Of a stretch of DNA of 64,000 nucleotides, positions 33,013-45,858 are shown piece by piece. A program made the translations under genes and the position numbers. A model generated the notes under the pieces. The model saw only the letters and a program-made list of their open reading frames with translations. It made no database searches and had not been told where the DNA came from. Within the stretch, counting starts at the first letter, position 1. Each line of letters starts with the position of its first letter. Source of the DNA: Tricholoma matsutake. Its lineage: Eukaryota; Basidiomycota; Agaricomycetes; Agaricales; Tricholomataceae. The stretch is from NCBI GenBank assembly GCA_026075535.2, contig AP026540.1:2232001-2296000 (forward strand), in the 5' to 3' direction.

Positions 33013-36000
33013 TACTGTTTGAAGGTCTGGTTCGGTCTGGTTTTCGGACCTCAATCAGGTGCAACCGCAACCGCAACCGGTTGCAACTGCTGACACTTTT
33101 CAGGGCAACTGGACCGAACCACATACAACTGGTTCATAATGGTCCAGTTGCTGTACCTCAACCGATTTAAACCGGTCTTACAGGTAACCGGTTGAAACCA
33201 GTTGAGATCAGTTTTAGTACTAGTCTCAACCGGTCTTTCAGTGCTCAAGTCAGTAACATTATTCTACGAAATGTGTAATTATGGTATAGTAAAGTAGTGC
33301 CAAATTGACAGGATAGACAAAGATCTTCAATGGGAGCAGCTAGAGTCCAGGCAGTAGATGACGAGCAGGGGAAGTGGTGTGTAAGGTACTAAGTCTGTAA
33401 TAAGGGTATAGTAGGATGGAGGGCTCAAGACGTGTGTAGCTGTAGTTGAGGCAAAAACTACCTACTCCGATTGCAATTCAAAGACCCAGCTGGTCAGAAC
33501 AGTACGCAAATGGGGGTTGGTCTGGTAAGGAGCGAAGAGGGGACAAAGAGTAGGAAAGGAAGTAGATGGAAGGTAGTCCAGAGAGTAGACGAAGGGTAGT
33601 CCAGGGAGTAGACAAGGGTAGTCCAGGGCATTGAGACACATCTAAGAACAGCAAAATAATAGTCAGAACCCATTTTTGCAGTAGAAAGGGAATATAACAT
33701 ACCATACTGTTGCTCCAGGATTGTGCGAGAGAGTGGCTGTGTGTGGCTGTGGGGAGCCCGATATCAAATGAACATTCTGGCTGGCTAGCGCAGAGAGCAG
33801 AGGAAACTTTGCTTGCTTCTCCTATTAGAATGTCAGAAGCAACACAGTAAATCTACAAATGAGATACCTACCTTCCACCATGCCAGCACAGCCAGGTCAA
33901 GTACTTCAGAAGCAGGAAAAGTCAAAGAGAAATCCTTGACAATGGAGGTGGCGCACTGAGAGGTAGAGTTCATTGCAAAAGCACTAAAGAACAGCCAGGA
34001 CAAGGCAAAACAATGAACAAGACAAGATAAATGAGTGACGAGGTAATGAGGGAAAAGAACAATGCTTGAAAATGCCAGCTGGCAGGTCATGGGCATGTGA
34101 AGCTCTGCTTGAAGTAATATCTCATCTTATCTGATTGGAATCCAACCAACAAGAAGCCTGAGCTAATTGGCATTGCGGAGGGTGACGATCAGGTAGTAAA
34201 AAAGGAGGTTGAAGCTGGTACTCATACTGATTCACTTGATCTTTGAGCTAACAATATGTGATACTTGAAAAGGCGGATGGTTGAGAATTTAACTTGAGAT
34301 AACGAATATAGCCAAAAGTTGCAACCAGTGAATTTCAATTTGGCATATCGTTAGTAACAACTCGGACACAAAATGGAACAATCCAGAACTTGAGTTAGAG
34401 CTTTGACTTGGGCAAATCTGAAGATGTGGCTTGTACATCTGTTTGGACAAAAGGTATTAGCGTGTGGTGCAGTGCATGAACATGAAGCTGCCAAGTCTGC
34501 GCTCGCAAGTTGTTCAAATGGCACTATTGATAGAGACAAACAATGTGTACTATTAAAGCAATGTAATCTAATCTAGTACGGGCTGAGAAAGAAACTAGTA
34601 AGTCTATTCAATGTGGAACTCGTCTCCCATTTTATCCCACTCATCGAGATCCTGGTCTGCCAGTAACATATCTTTGTACTGTCTAATTTCATCCTCAATC
34701 TCCTCTATATGTGATGAGTTCCAGGCTGCAAGGTCGCCAATGTTGTTCCTCCAAGCAAACTTCATCATTTGTAACTCTTCAAACCGCGCTGCCCCAAGTC
34801 GAGCTCATCGCTTCATTGTGACTTCACCTCCAGCTGAAAAAAGGCGTTCACATGGTACCGATGAAGCTTGACAGGCAAGGTAATCAAGCGCAATACGTTG
34901 GAGAGTGGGATATGTTGCCCCGTTGTTCTATAAGAAATCAACAATTGGACCGTCATTCAACAGCGCTCACACATACCTGCCACCATTTCACAATGTCAGT
35001 ATCCTTCGTAACATCAGCAGGTAAATCCTTTAGATATTGGCGCATCTCAGATTGCCATCCTTCATCTTCATCTTGGCTGGAGAGCAGAGCTAAGCGATGG
35101 TGATCGAATTCGGATAGGAGGGACTTGGGACTTGGTTGCACTAGATCATCAGGGTCTTCTGTTGGCTCTATGGGAGGTGTGGTTGAGCGGGCCTTCCAGT
35201 ATCGTTCCATCTAGCACCACAGAATCAGCGAAGTAAGGAGATAGCTGTCCAGGGAGTACAGGACATACCGTTTTCTCAAGAATCTGTTGCGCCTCATCCT
35301 GCCAGTTCTTTGCCTCTCTATTTCCCATTCGACACTCTTCTTCCTGTTCCTCTGCACCTCCCCATGCCAATTTGATGTAAGCCAACTTGAAGTACAGATG
35401 TAGTACTATTTTATCAATGTCAGAATGCTACCTAGTCATTCGAAAGTAAAGACTTACCAAGTGCTAAAATATATGATGGCTTCTCGTCGAATCGTGAGTA
35501 ATACTTGTTCAGCTTCATGAGTCCATCATTGATCGCGGTTCGGTATGTTGCATATTTTGGATTGTCACGTTTGGCTTCCCAAGCAGTTTGAAGTTCTTCG
35601 ATTGCAGGTAAGACTCGCCACACTGTTGGCCACTTTTTGGCTGAGAATGTTTGCTGAATTCTGTTGGAGTCCTGAATAGAAGAGTGAGTAATTCTCATTG
35701 CTATAGCTACATGCAGTACATACAGCCAAAATATCTTGCGGTTCGTTCACCTGTTCCCAGTCAGTCTCGGAGAATGTGAATGCTGACCATGTTATATTTT
35801 TCGAGACACGGCCGTTGGATCGAATTGTTGTTATAGGACCATATCGATGGTCAGCGCTGGCAACAAATAAGTTGATGGGCTACAGCTTGATCAGATAAAG
35901 AATAATGAGAATATGGTAACAGATAACCTACCTGGCAGACTTTGTATGATACATTGAGCATGCGATGGGCTTGCCCCACGGAACATTGCTGTGAAGAGGA

Positions 36001-38315
36001 ATCTTGAGCGGGTCTCGAATGCTGCATTTGAGCTGAAGCTTCTCAAATGCTTCAATACGCTGGCCTGATGATTGAATCTGTTGTGGGTAAGAGAACAGAA
36101 GCTAGATTCCAATGGTAATTGGAACAAACCTTGATTGCAAGAGTGCGGATAGCTGCAATTATGTCCAAGGAACCGTTCAACACATGGTTGTCGGGCAGGG
36201 ATGGGTCATACTCCCAGATAGCTGTCATTGTTTCCACAGCTGCTATCTTAGTGATATGGGTCATCACGTCAACTTCTGCTAGGTTGACAACATGACCTAA
36301 ACAACTGTATTCGAAATCAGATCAGAGTCAAGAACTTAGCAAGAAAACTTACAGAAGTTGGTTCTCCTCTGCTGAGACCAGAATATTGTTGTTCATGGAT
36401 AGTTTGGATAGTCTTGCATTTTGTATTATTGCTCAACGCATTATCGAGGGTGAGGGTGAGGAGCTATGAAGCCCATCAGATTTCCATCACAATCATGAGT
36501 CATGACGTTGTGCTTACTTTAGATCGATCCATATTCATTATCCCAATTCGATCGCAGATGCCCACGAAGTATCGCCCCAAGTTCTTCCCACTATGGTCCC
36601 CTGACATGGATTGAAACCCGATAACCTCTGAGTGCATAGTCCATATCTCTCGAGGCTCCATTTTCACCTCAATCCAATGCGCAGTAACACCAAGAAAGGC
36701 CGCCTTTGTGGTATCAACTGTCCACATGTTGGCCGTTGTGGAGATCTTACCAGGACATGTCTGAATGAAAAAAAGGTAAGTCTCAAGTTAGCTTATTTGA
36801 ACATAAACACTTACCTCGATGTCGTTTTTAAGCTGTGCGAGCCACTTGACAAATTCGTTGTGAAGATGGCTGGCGACATCGTGTGTTGTCGGCAGATCTT
36901 GCGAGTTCGACTTCGGACGCATCGCAACCAAGCAGTTGTGAAATGTTGTTTTGGCTGCGACAGAAAGGGACTATTGGCAAATGTTAAGGAATTCAGTATT
37001 ACTTCATGCATAAGTATTTACCTGGTCGTCGACTGCAACAAACTGAGTCACCGAATGTAGCACATTGTCCCGCATAAAGACCAGCAGTACATTTGGTTTT
37101 CTGAGCAACTTGTCCAATGTACCCTGCCTGTCTCCCTTCACTCCACTTTTTGCTTCTTGCATCTTCTTCCAAATCGGGCGCAGAATTGCCCAGTGATGTT
37201 CAGGTACATTTTCCTCTTTGCATTGTTGTTGGTATAAATCATAATGCTGATGGATGTGCTGCCGACAGGATGAGTTGCCACCAGTGTGGAACACTTTGCG
37301 CTTCCCATGCTTCTTTACAAATCCATCATCGTTCCTATCAAACCCCTGGTAAGAATTTACACATACATTTGTGAATCTTTGCTTACTTGCAAATGTTACA
37401 CCAGCGTCCACATGGTGTTTCAGTGGAGTTATCCTTGATAAATGTGACCTGTACTTTATCAGTAAAGATTAATCAAAGGTCCTTCGCTTTGTCCTTCTGG
37501 GTGAGGACCTCCAATGAGGTGGATATCCTATGTTGTCTGTGGAGCCCATCCTCCTCCATCTGTTCGCCATTAACTTTATTCATAGTTACTTGAAAATTCA
37601 TACCTCGCTATCACTTTGCAACCCAGGCTCTCCTTCCTTGTTGACCTGCATTGCCTCGTCATCAGGTTCATCACCATCCTCACCATCCTCGTCACTTATT
37701 TCTTTCTGCTTTCCACGTTGTTTCTTTTGTGGCCTAGGATCTGGTTCTTCATCAGAAGAATCTCCCGAAGATGCATCATCTGAATCATCAGCTACTCTCT
37801 TCTGACTTCCCTTGCTCTTGCTGTTCTGTTGTGGAGCTGGGGCTTTCTTCAGTGCTGTGTTCTTTGATGGGCCCACTTTTTTTGGTGGAGCCTTCACGCG
37901 TGCTTTGACATTGCCTTTTGTGGTCGCCGCCTTCCCTTTTGCCATGCGGTATTGTCGTGCATGTGTGCATATTCACTGTTGAACACCCAGCTTTGTTTGG
38001 TACTGTGTTGTCTTTGCCTGTAACTTCAGAACCTCATCATTATATTGTTAGTTAGCCATAGACTTTCTCTTGTTTCGTAGACTATGTAGTTATATTTTAT
38101 GCACTGTGTACCCTCCTATAAAGGGACAAAAGACCAGTTGAAACCGGTGTCAACTGGTCTTTGTTGGTTTTTTTGTATTTTGTCAAACCTTGAGACTGGC
38201 AACCAAAAACTCTCAGGACTGACACAACCGCAACCAGTGGTCCAGTTGCATTTGGTTGCATTTGGTCCGGTTTTGGTCTTTTTTTTGGTTGCATCAACTG
38301 GACCTTCAAACACTA
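33013..38315 (-). mobile_element. hAT transposon copy B (5.30 kb), inverted relative to copy A
   Basis: The left terminus is TACTGTTTGAAGGTCTGG (third base differs from copy A) and the right ends ACCTTCAAACACTA. It is near-identical to copy A along its length. Flanks are CATGTTTG (33005-33012) and ACTACATA (38316-38323). These do not match each other but match, inverted, the left and right flanks of copy A. Subterminal ACCGGTT motifs are present at both ends. Confidence 0.93.
34604..37945 (-). pseudogene. hAT transposase, copy B
   Basis: It has the same exon-intron layout and domains as copy A (basic N-terminus from the ATG at 37945, BED-like finger near 37365 and 37235, core NMWTVDTTKAAF near 36715, dimerisation domain near 34800-34910). 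It has one DDASSGDS unit instead of three. The intron near 37340-37385 is complete here (GTAAGC to ACCAG), unlike in A. It shares both nonsense codons with A: TGA after KDL, and TGA at 34805-34807 after MKR. As the stops are common to both copies, they probably predate the duplication, and at least one copy moved with transposase supplied in trans; gene conversion is an alternative. Confidence 0.85.
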
Positions 38316-38323
38316 ACTACATA

Positions 38324-39143
38324 CAAAAAAACTTCCACTGGATTCCAGAAATTCCAGAAATTCCAGCTGGAATAACCAGAATGCAACTGGAATAGGTGGG
38401 GGAGTGTAATGTACTCCTCAAGCACCATCTTGAAAGAGCACATGTTTTGCATCCAAATGACAGCATTGCAAGGAACACACATTATTTTTGGATGAAATGA
38501 TTTTTAGGCAATGCAAAGATGTCCAAGAGAAATTAGTCAAGGAGTCCATACAATGTACAGTTCTAGTTGATCACAAAACAAAAATATTGCTACTACAAAG
38601 CCAAGGCATACACAAATTGAGATTATTGAGACAATACAGATCAAAAAACCTAAACAGGGTAAGGAGTTTGTGAACTACAAAGATGACTGCCATTTATCCC
38701 TCTCAGCCTGCTGCTCCTTGTGTTTTTCTTGCTTCTCATGTTGGTACCTCATGTGGGTGGTCAAAACCCCTTCCATGAGCTTTTTCTGTCTGGCCATAGT
38801 CTGCATATCTTGTATGGAAAGTGACAGGTGTTCATATCCATAAATTGTAGTTGTCATAGAATGTAGATTTCTTGAACTGTAGTCCAGGAAAGTGTGTTGT
38901 GAAGGCAGCCTTCTTTGAGATGCCATGAGGTGGTTTGTTGAAACACATCACAAATGTGGTAGTCTTGAGGCCACTTTGGTCCTTTCTCTTTATCACCACT
39001 ATAAAAACTGCTTTCAGCTGACAGTTGGTGGAGGTGTTGTGGTGATGTAGCAGTATCACAACCCACTCTCACCAGAGCATTGGCACCAGCATTGTGTTGA
39101 TGCATGGCTGTCCATCTTGTGCCCTACCCTAGGTTCCATCTTG
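38324..39143 (-). pseudogene. Fragment of an unidentified fungal gene (3' portion)
   Basis: Minus frames at 38854-39105 and 38675-38926 give SPQHLHQLSAESSFYSGDK, KGPKWPQDYHICDVFQQTT and a Gln/Lys-rich, coiled-coil-like end (MRYQHEKQEKHKEQQAERDK). The W-P-x-D-[FY]-x-[VI]-C-D pattern recalls a family of basidiomycete proteins of unknown function; I could not name it. It may be the downstream part of the gene at 46224-47900, the two being separated by the composite insertion 39152-46223. Frameshifts separate the pieces. Confidence 0.4.
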
Positions 39144-39378
39144 ATCGTGATTAGAGATTGGCAGGGGTAACCCTTGGGTATTTTCATTGTTACCCCAGGG
39201 TATAGAGAGTATTCAATACCCTTGGGGTATGATGCAAGGGTTTATTTCAAATAGTTTCCTGATGATGCTCAAACATGGTCCTATCCATTTTTAGTAATTA
39301 TCTGAGCTTTTAGCATGTTGAAAAGCACAAGGTAGTAGTCTAGTACTGTCTTTAGGAGAATACCTTTGCCTGAATAAC

Positions 39379-40205
39379 TAGTGTTCAAAAGTCTGGTCCA
39401 GTCCGGTTTTTTGACTTCCAAATGGGGCAACCGCAACTGCAACCGGTCCAGGACCGACCCAGATATTGGGGGGACTGAGCTGGACCACCTAGGACCGGTC
39501 TTTTTTGGTTAATGGACCAGAAAAAGACTGGTTCAGACTGGTTTTTTGATGTAAAATTTGTCATGCTAATATAAGCCATCTGTATCTCAACAATCACTAC
39601 TCGGAACCTTGAAAGGATAATTTAACATGATAGAGCTTGTAAATACCTGGCTTTTGATCCAATTTTCAAGAGATTTAATGAAGATTTGATGTAGCTATGA
39701 CTGAAACCGAATTACATCTGCTAAAGATGCAGGCAAAATGGAATGCAACAACCATAAGTTATGTGAGGCATATCTTACATTGATGGATGGTGAGCATATT
39801 TACCTACATAAAATCTCCATATCCAAAAAATATAATGAAGCAAAATGATCAAAATATGAGTGAGTTAGAATCAAAGTGATTCTGATACAAGTTGAACACA
39901 AAAAAACTTGTACCAAAATGAATTTGGTCATATCTTTCTCAATTCTTGACCGTTTTTGATGAACCAAACATCAAATTAAAGGTAATAATCATGTTTACAT
40001 GGTCATGTAACGCATGTGACGTCTAACAGGTTGCAGGTTTAAACCAGTCTTTTTGTGGTCCTACATTATTTTTCAAAATGAAAGACCTGCAACTGGACTG
40101 CAAAAGACCAGTCCATAAATAGACCACTGGTCCGGTCCTAATTGGTCCAGTTCAGTCCAGTTTCAGTCTTTTTTTCAGTTCTATAGACCAGACCTTCAAA
40201 CACTA
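39379..40205. mobile_element. 827 bp hAT MITE (TAGTGTTC.. / ..CTTCAAACACTA)
   Basis: The left end is TAGTGTTCAAAAGTCTGG, the right end CAGACCTTCAAACACTA. TGAATAAC is duplicated perfectly on both sides (39371-39378, 40206-40213). It shares termini and subterminal ACCGG-type sequence with hAT copies A and B, which may have mobilised it. No coding capacity. Confidence 0.88.
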
Positions 40206-40421
40206 TGAATAACTCAATAGGCTGGGACCATAGAGGAAATAACCCAACTTGCACACCAAAGAGTGGTCAGAGAGGTCATCAAGTTTCATAAGGGTTACTA
40301 TACTGATATCATGGGTGGTTGACATCTTCTAAAGTGTGACTCTGTATACCCTTGTACCCTCCTCAGGGGTAAGGGTATGTAGAGGGTAGGATAGTTCATA
40401 CCCTTACCCTTACCCTCATGT

Positions 40422-40726
40422 TGTTGGAGCAGACTATATACGCTGCACAGGGGAAGAGACAACACGTTCCTTACAACCTACCTGGGGTTTAGTTAGACTT
40501 ACAGCTAGGGTTAGCAGAGGTAAGAACACTGTATTCCTACTACGGTACAGGTTCTCCTCATATACATAATATTAAGGATGTCACATGACTCGGGAATGTG
40601 TTTACCGCATGTATGCGCAGTAAGCGCAGTAACATGCGTATGCTGCATGTATCGCCTCATGTATACATGTGTATGCTGCATGTATTGCCTCATGTATACA
40701 GCATGCATCAGGGATTAATTTCAACA
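40422..40726 (-). repeat. copia 3' LTR
   Basis: It is the downstream LTR relative to the minus-strand gene. It starts TGTTGGAGCAG on plus and ends TTTCAACA. A purine run (minus TTTGAGGGGGGG, plus 40727-40738) abuts it and is the likely polypurine tract for plus-strand priming. Confidence 0.95.
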
Positions 40727-40758
40727 CCCCCCCTCAAACTGTACAGCGCTCTAAGCAG

Positions 40759-43700
40759 CTAAGTTTGAATCTCAAAAGTAATTCCGAGAGAGTCTCTAAA
40801 TTTCCTGAATAGGATGGCGCCAAGGTTCTTTGTGAACATGTCAGCCGGATTATCACTTCCAGGAATGAAAACGACTGTGACTTTGTCATTTTCTATGCAT
40901 TCGCGGGTGTAGTGGTAGCGAATGTCTATATGTTTGGTCCTTCTTTCCTGAACTGGATTTGATCCAATAAAGATGGATCCTTGATTATCAGCGCAGATTG
41001 GTACGCGCTTCAGTGTATATCCAAGTTCTTGGAATAAGGACTCTATCCACACTATCTGCCGACAAGTGTCGGAGAGAGCCATGTATTCGGCTTCTGTGGA
41101 TGACAGTGCTACAGTTTTTTGTAAATGGGACTGCCAGCACACAATGCCACTCGCCAGAGTAGCAAAGTAACCCGTTGTAGATCGGCGCTTGACTGTGTCA
41201 GCTGCCCAATCAGAATCTGTGAAGGCCTGTAGCCCCTCGGATTTCTCTCCATCATAGACCATACTGTACTTCTGGGTTCCCACCAGATAGCGCATTATGT
41301 ACATTGCTTTGTCTAGATGTTCTTGGCTAGGATTAGCCAAGAATTGTGACATCTTGATTACCATGTAAGCGATATCAGGTCGCGTTCCGAGCATCAGATA
41401 CAATAAAGATCCGATCACAGACTGATATTTTGATCTAAGCGCCGCATTTGGCGTCGCTGTGTTCTCCGACGGTTTGTAGCCAGTCGGGAGCGGAGTGGGG
41501 GCAATCTTGGCATTTGTCATCTCAAACCTCTCAAGCACTTTGGCGAGATATTCTGTTTGATCGAGTTTGACTTTTGCAGCGGTCTGGGTGACGCGCATGC
41601 CTAAGAATTCCGTGACTTTTTCAGTACTACGGCACTCCCAATGCTTTAGACAAGCATTCTTCTTTTCATCCACAAGTTTCTTGTTCTTGCCCATGAACAA
41701 GCCATCATCAACATAGACTAGTGCAATAACGATGCTGCCTGTCTTAGGATCCTTGTGTATGAAGATGCCGGCATCGGAGCTGGCGCGCACGAACCCAATG
41801 GTGCGCATAAATGCCTCTAGCTCTCTCCACCATGCTAGTGAAGCCTGTTTAAGGCCATACAATGCTCGGCGTAAGCGCATTACTTTGCGCTCTTTACCCT
41901 CGGGTTGATCCATATAGATCTCCTCATCAAGTTTGCCATATAAAAATGCGGTTTTTACATCTAGACCAGTCATATACATGCCTTCTAGAGACGCAAGGGC
42001 AAACATGAGGCGTACGGTCTCGTAGCGGACTACTGGTGAGAAAATCTCATCAAAGTCAACGCCTTCGACTTGTGAAAAGCCTTTGGCCACGAGTCTGGCT
42101 CGTTTTCTTCCATCCGATTTCATGGAGAAAACCCATCTATTTTTGATCGTTTTTCGATCATGTGGAAGATCGACGATGTCATAGACTTGTCGCTTGCGAA
42201 GAGCCTCTAACTCTTCACGACAAGCCTGTTTCCACTCAAGTTGCTGCTGCCGGGGTAGGCGCGCAATATCGCGAAATTGGTTTGGAACTAGGCTTTTTCC
42301 GCTTGATGGTGTGACTGCTTTTGACAACAGCCAGCGGATAAGCTCATCTCCACCTTCCTTGGTTATCTTTTTAATATAACCTGCTTCGTCCAGTTCCCCC
42401 ATTGGGTGATCATGTTCTTGATTATTGGAATCGGGCACACTCTCGTGGGGTGCCGAACTCGGTCCAGCAACCGGTTCTTGCTGTTGAGGTTGTGGTCGTG
42501 TTCGGTTATGATCCGAATCTTGACCCACAGACTTCTTCCAATATCGATCACGCACAATGTCTCTCTCTATGTCAGAGGGGAGTCGCTGTTCTCCATAGGT
42601 ATTGCCGGGATGGTTTGGGATTTTCCTCTGCCTGCCTGATCAACGGGGCAATTGCTGCCATTCCTGTTGATCTTCACGTCTTGGACGAAAGTCCTCAGTG
42701 CTAACTGGAGGCGGCGGAGGAGGAGCGTTAGTCGCATCGTCATGCGCCTTTTGCTCGCTTGGTAAATCATCATCATCATCTTCTGATAATGGAGGAAGGG
42801 GCGGATTTTGTGGCGGTATAGGGTCATCGCCATCCATTCCAGATGAGTGGTCGTCATCTTCTGGTTCTGGTGGAAAATCACCAAGGTCTGTCTTGGCAGG
42901 AGTTTTAGCTCCGGGACAGCATGGGAACATCGTTTCATCAAATAGTGCCGTAGCACCAATGAATATTGCACCGTTTCGTCGCATGAAACGATATGCTTTA
43001 ATGCCATCTTCTACTCCAAGGTACGTCATTAGCTCTGATTGAGGAGACAATGTTGTTGGATGTTTTTCCTTTGGTAGATAGACATAAGCACTGCAACCAA
43101 AGACCTTCAGATTGTTTAGATCTGGGCGGACCTTTGTCAGGTCCTCAAAAGGTGTCAGCCATTTCAGGCGCCTTATTGGGGTTCGGTTGTATAAATGTGT
43201 TGCATGTTCTATGCAAAATTCCCACCATGATTGTGGTAGACAAGTGGTGAATCGCAGGGTTTGCGACTTTTCCATTATTGTCCTTATAGCGCGCTCTGCG
43301 CGCCCGTTCTGTTGATGAACGTGGGGTGCAGACATCTCTATTTTGATGCCTAAATCCTTGAGCTGTTTTTGTAGCTCACGATCCTTGAACTCCCCCCCTG
43401 GATCGACATGCCAGCGCTTGATTGTAGCGCCATATTGGGTCTTAGCCATCGCTTGAAATTGTCTAATCGCTGCAGCAGCGTCAGATTTCTTTCTCAGGCA
43501 TTGGACCCAAATATGTGACGTTTTGTCATCCAGAAATACAATGAAGTATTTATGTTTGTGGTACGATAGTACTGGGAGTTCCTTTAGGTCAGAATGTATT
43601 AATTCAAAGGATTTGTCAGCTCGTGAGTCTGACTCGGGAAAAGATTTTGAGGTCATTTTCCCTTCTGCACACCCTGGACATATAATTTTGTCTTTAGGAA

Positions 43701-45609
43701 TAATTAAATTCCTTGGGCATTTTATGGTGCTTTTAGGCATTTTCCCTAGCGCCTCTTTGGATGGGTGTCCAAGTCGCCTATGCCAAGTCAAGTAGTCAGC
43801 GACATAAATGGTCGTGACATTAACCTTTTTGGTGCTCAATATATGAGTCCGAGCCCAATAGATCATGTCATTCCTCCTTAGAGGGACACAATGCATGATT
43901 GGGTTTCCATGCTCGATGAATGAAATGTATACGGAGGAACCACGCACATCACTTCCGTCTTGTAAAAAGACCCCCATTGACATCAATCGAGTATTAATGT
44001 CGGGTATGTAGTAGATGGGGTATAGTCGCGTTTCACGCGTCTCTGACTTCCCATTACATACTACCTGGTGTCTAATGAAGACTGCTCCTTTTCCTACTAT
44101 ATGAGTAGTACCAGTGGCCGTTTGGACCAAGGTAGAGTCCTTTCTCGGTAAAGGCTCGTAAGAAGCAAAATCTTTCATTTCACCAGTGAAGTGTTTTGAT
44201 GCGCCTGAATCTATGATCCAGTCGGCACCTTTCTTACAATCTCCCTTTGCACACATAGCACATATATTAAGATCTACATAATTCCATGATACATTTAATA
44301 GCGGTAAAATTTCACATGAAAAGTTCGCTGTATTCATAGGAATTTTAATCTTTGTGCTTGTGGCAGGGAAAAGGACTGACCTGTCATCATACGCCCCTGT
44401 GTCAAGGGGTTCATCGACGAGCATTTCATCGATGGCTTTCCACACTTCCTCGTCAGTTACTGGAGGTTCGGATCCGAGGGAGACGGTATCGTCTTCTACC
44501 TCCTCGATCATTGCCTCAGTTTCTGGCTCTATCCTCCTTCTCTTACCTTCTCGCACCGTAAGGTGCTCTTCCAGCAGTCGCAGGTTTTTCGCGCTGCGCG
44601 GAAGTTGCATGCGCTCGAGGGTGTCTCGAGCTTGCTGGTATTCGGTGTAAACCGAGTGAGAAGAGGAGGCCGCGCCCGTGTATGCCTGTGCAGGCGGTCG
44701 GCGGCGAGGATCCCTTGTGGGAGTGTGTTCGCATCGCTCGATGCGCTGTATGAGCGGCATCGGCGGTATGATGGTGCCATTACCATTTATGGTGGTAAAG
44801 GCATTGGAGGCGAGGTGGGTATGTTTCTCCTTTGGTCTCTCCTCCTTAGTCTTTCTGTCCCCACGTCGTCCACGTTTTCGGGACGAGTCTCCATTGCTGT
44901 TTTGCCCTTCTTTGGGCTGCCATTTGGGGTTTCCCCCCTTGCGCTTAACAGCGGAAAGTTTGTTGGCCTGAGGCTGGCCAGCGGGCTTTCCAACTGCTGT
45001 GCGCCTTGAGGCTTCAGCAACAATGGAGTCCTTGACATGTTTAAATGTCAAGGCGCTAGTGGCGGTCATGTTAAGGACCGTTGCAGACAATGAGTCGTAC
45101 TCGCGCGGCATCGCAGCAAGTAAAATCATCGCCTGTACTAGCTCGGGGATGGCGACATTAGCAGCCGTGAGGCGCTCGAATTTGTCTGCCATTCTCGCAA
45201 TCTCCGGTGCGGGGTTCGCAGCCGGGATCTTGATTGCTATTGCGGACCTAAAGTCCGAAAAGACTTGGGAGGGGCCGTCCACACCATAATCGGTGCAAAT
45301 TAGAACCCACACCTCCTCAGCAGTGTCCTTTGTGTTGGCACGCTGCCGAATGGAGGGGGCCAGGCGGAGCACTAGGCTACCAATAGCCTGGTCATTTTTG
45401 TTGCTCCAGGTCTGGAGCTTGGCATTAGCGTCCGCTACCAAGGTAGCATTCGTCGCCGTCAAGGGAGGCGCCGGGGGCGGTTTTTGCTCCGCCCCGCTAG
45501 TTATTTGCCAGAGGCCCTGAGACCTGAGCCACGCCTTCATTGAGTTGGCCCATAAGATGTAATTTGATCCGTCGAAAGTTTGAACGAGTTTTTCAAGAGT
45601 TGAAGACAT
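40759..45609 (-). pseudogene. copia Gag-Pol polyprotein, one premature stop
   Basis: The frame opens at 45642; the ATG at 45609 (MSSTLEKLVQTF) better fits the family start. Order: Gag-like capsid of UBN2/DUF4219 type (LVQTFDGSNYILWANSMKAW); a basic Lys/Arg-rich stretch; aspartic protease WIIDSGASKHF (near 44200); GAG-pre-integrase YLTWHRRLGHPS (43780). The integrase core has HSDLKELP, HVDPGGEF and QQNGRAERAI supplying D, D and E (43590-43290). Then RT with YVDDGLFMG (near 41700) and RNase H with AFTDSDWAAD, SSTEAEYMAL and a final ADNQGS...RTKHIDIRYH. A lone TGA at 42640-42642, where CGA (Arg) is likely, splits it into 1000 and 626 codons in the same frame. All catalytic residues are kept, so inactivation is recent. 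Confidence 0.93.
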
Positions 45610-45842
45610 GATTCTGTGGTGGCAGCTGTTAAAAGCGCTCAATCAGTCTTTTTACTCAATAAAACACATTTAACGTTCTCAGGAGAAAACACTCCTTCAG
45701 AGTGGTTAACCCTAGTCAACCTAGGTTTTATATGCAGCTCGCAGGGAGCGCAATGCAGCTCACGAAGAGCGCAAGGTTATAATTTGGAGACGATGAAGTC
45801 AACGTCGTTTGCAGCTAATTAAAGCGCGTTCGCGACGTGCCC

Positions 45843-45858
45843 AGCAGGGCCCATAACC
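45843..45858 (-). promoter_or_regulatory. copia primer-binding site complementary to initiator tRNA-Met anticodon arm
   Basis: Directly inside the 5' LTR the plus strand reads GGGCCCATAACC, identical to the anticodon stem-loop of eukaryotic initiator tRNA-Met (CAT is the anticodon). The minus-strand RNA would therefore pair with an internal stretch of the tRNA and not its 3' end. This is the half-tRNA priming known for Drosophila copia and yeast Ty5. Confidence 0.75.
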
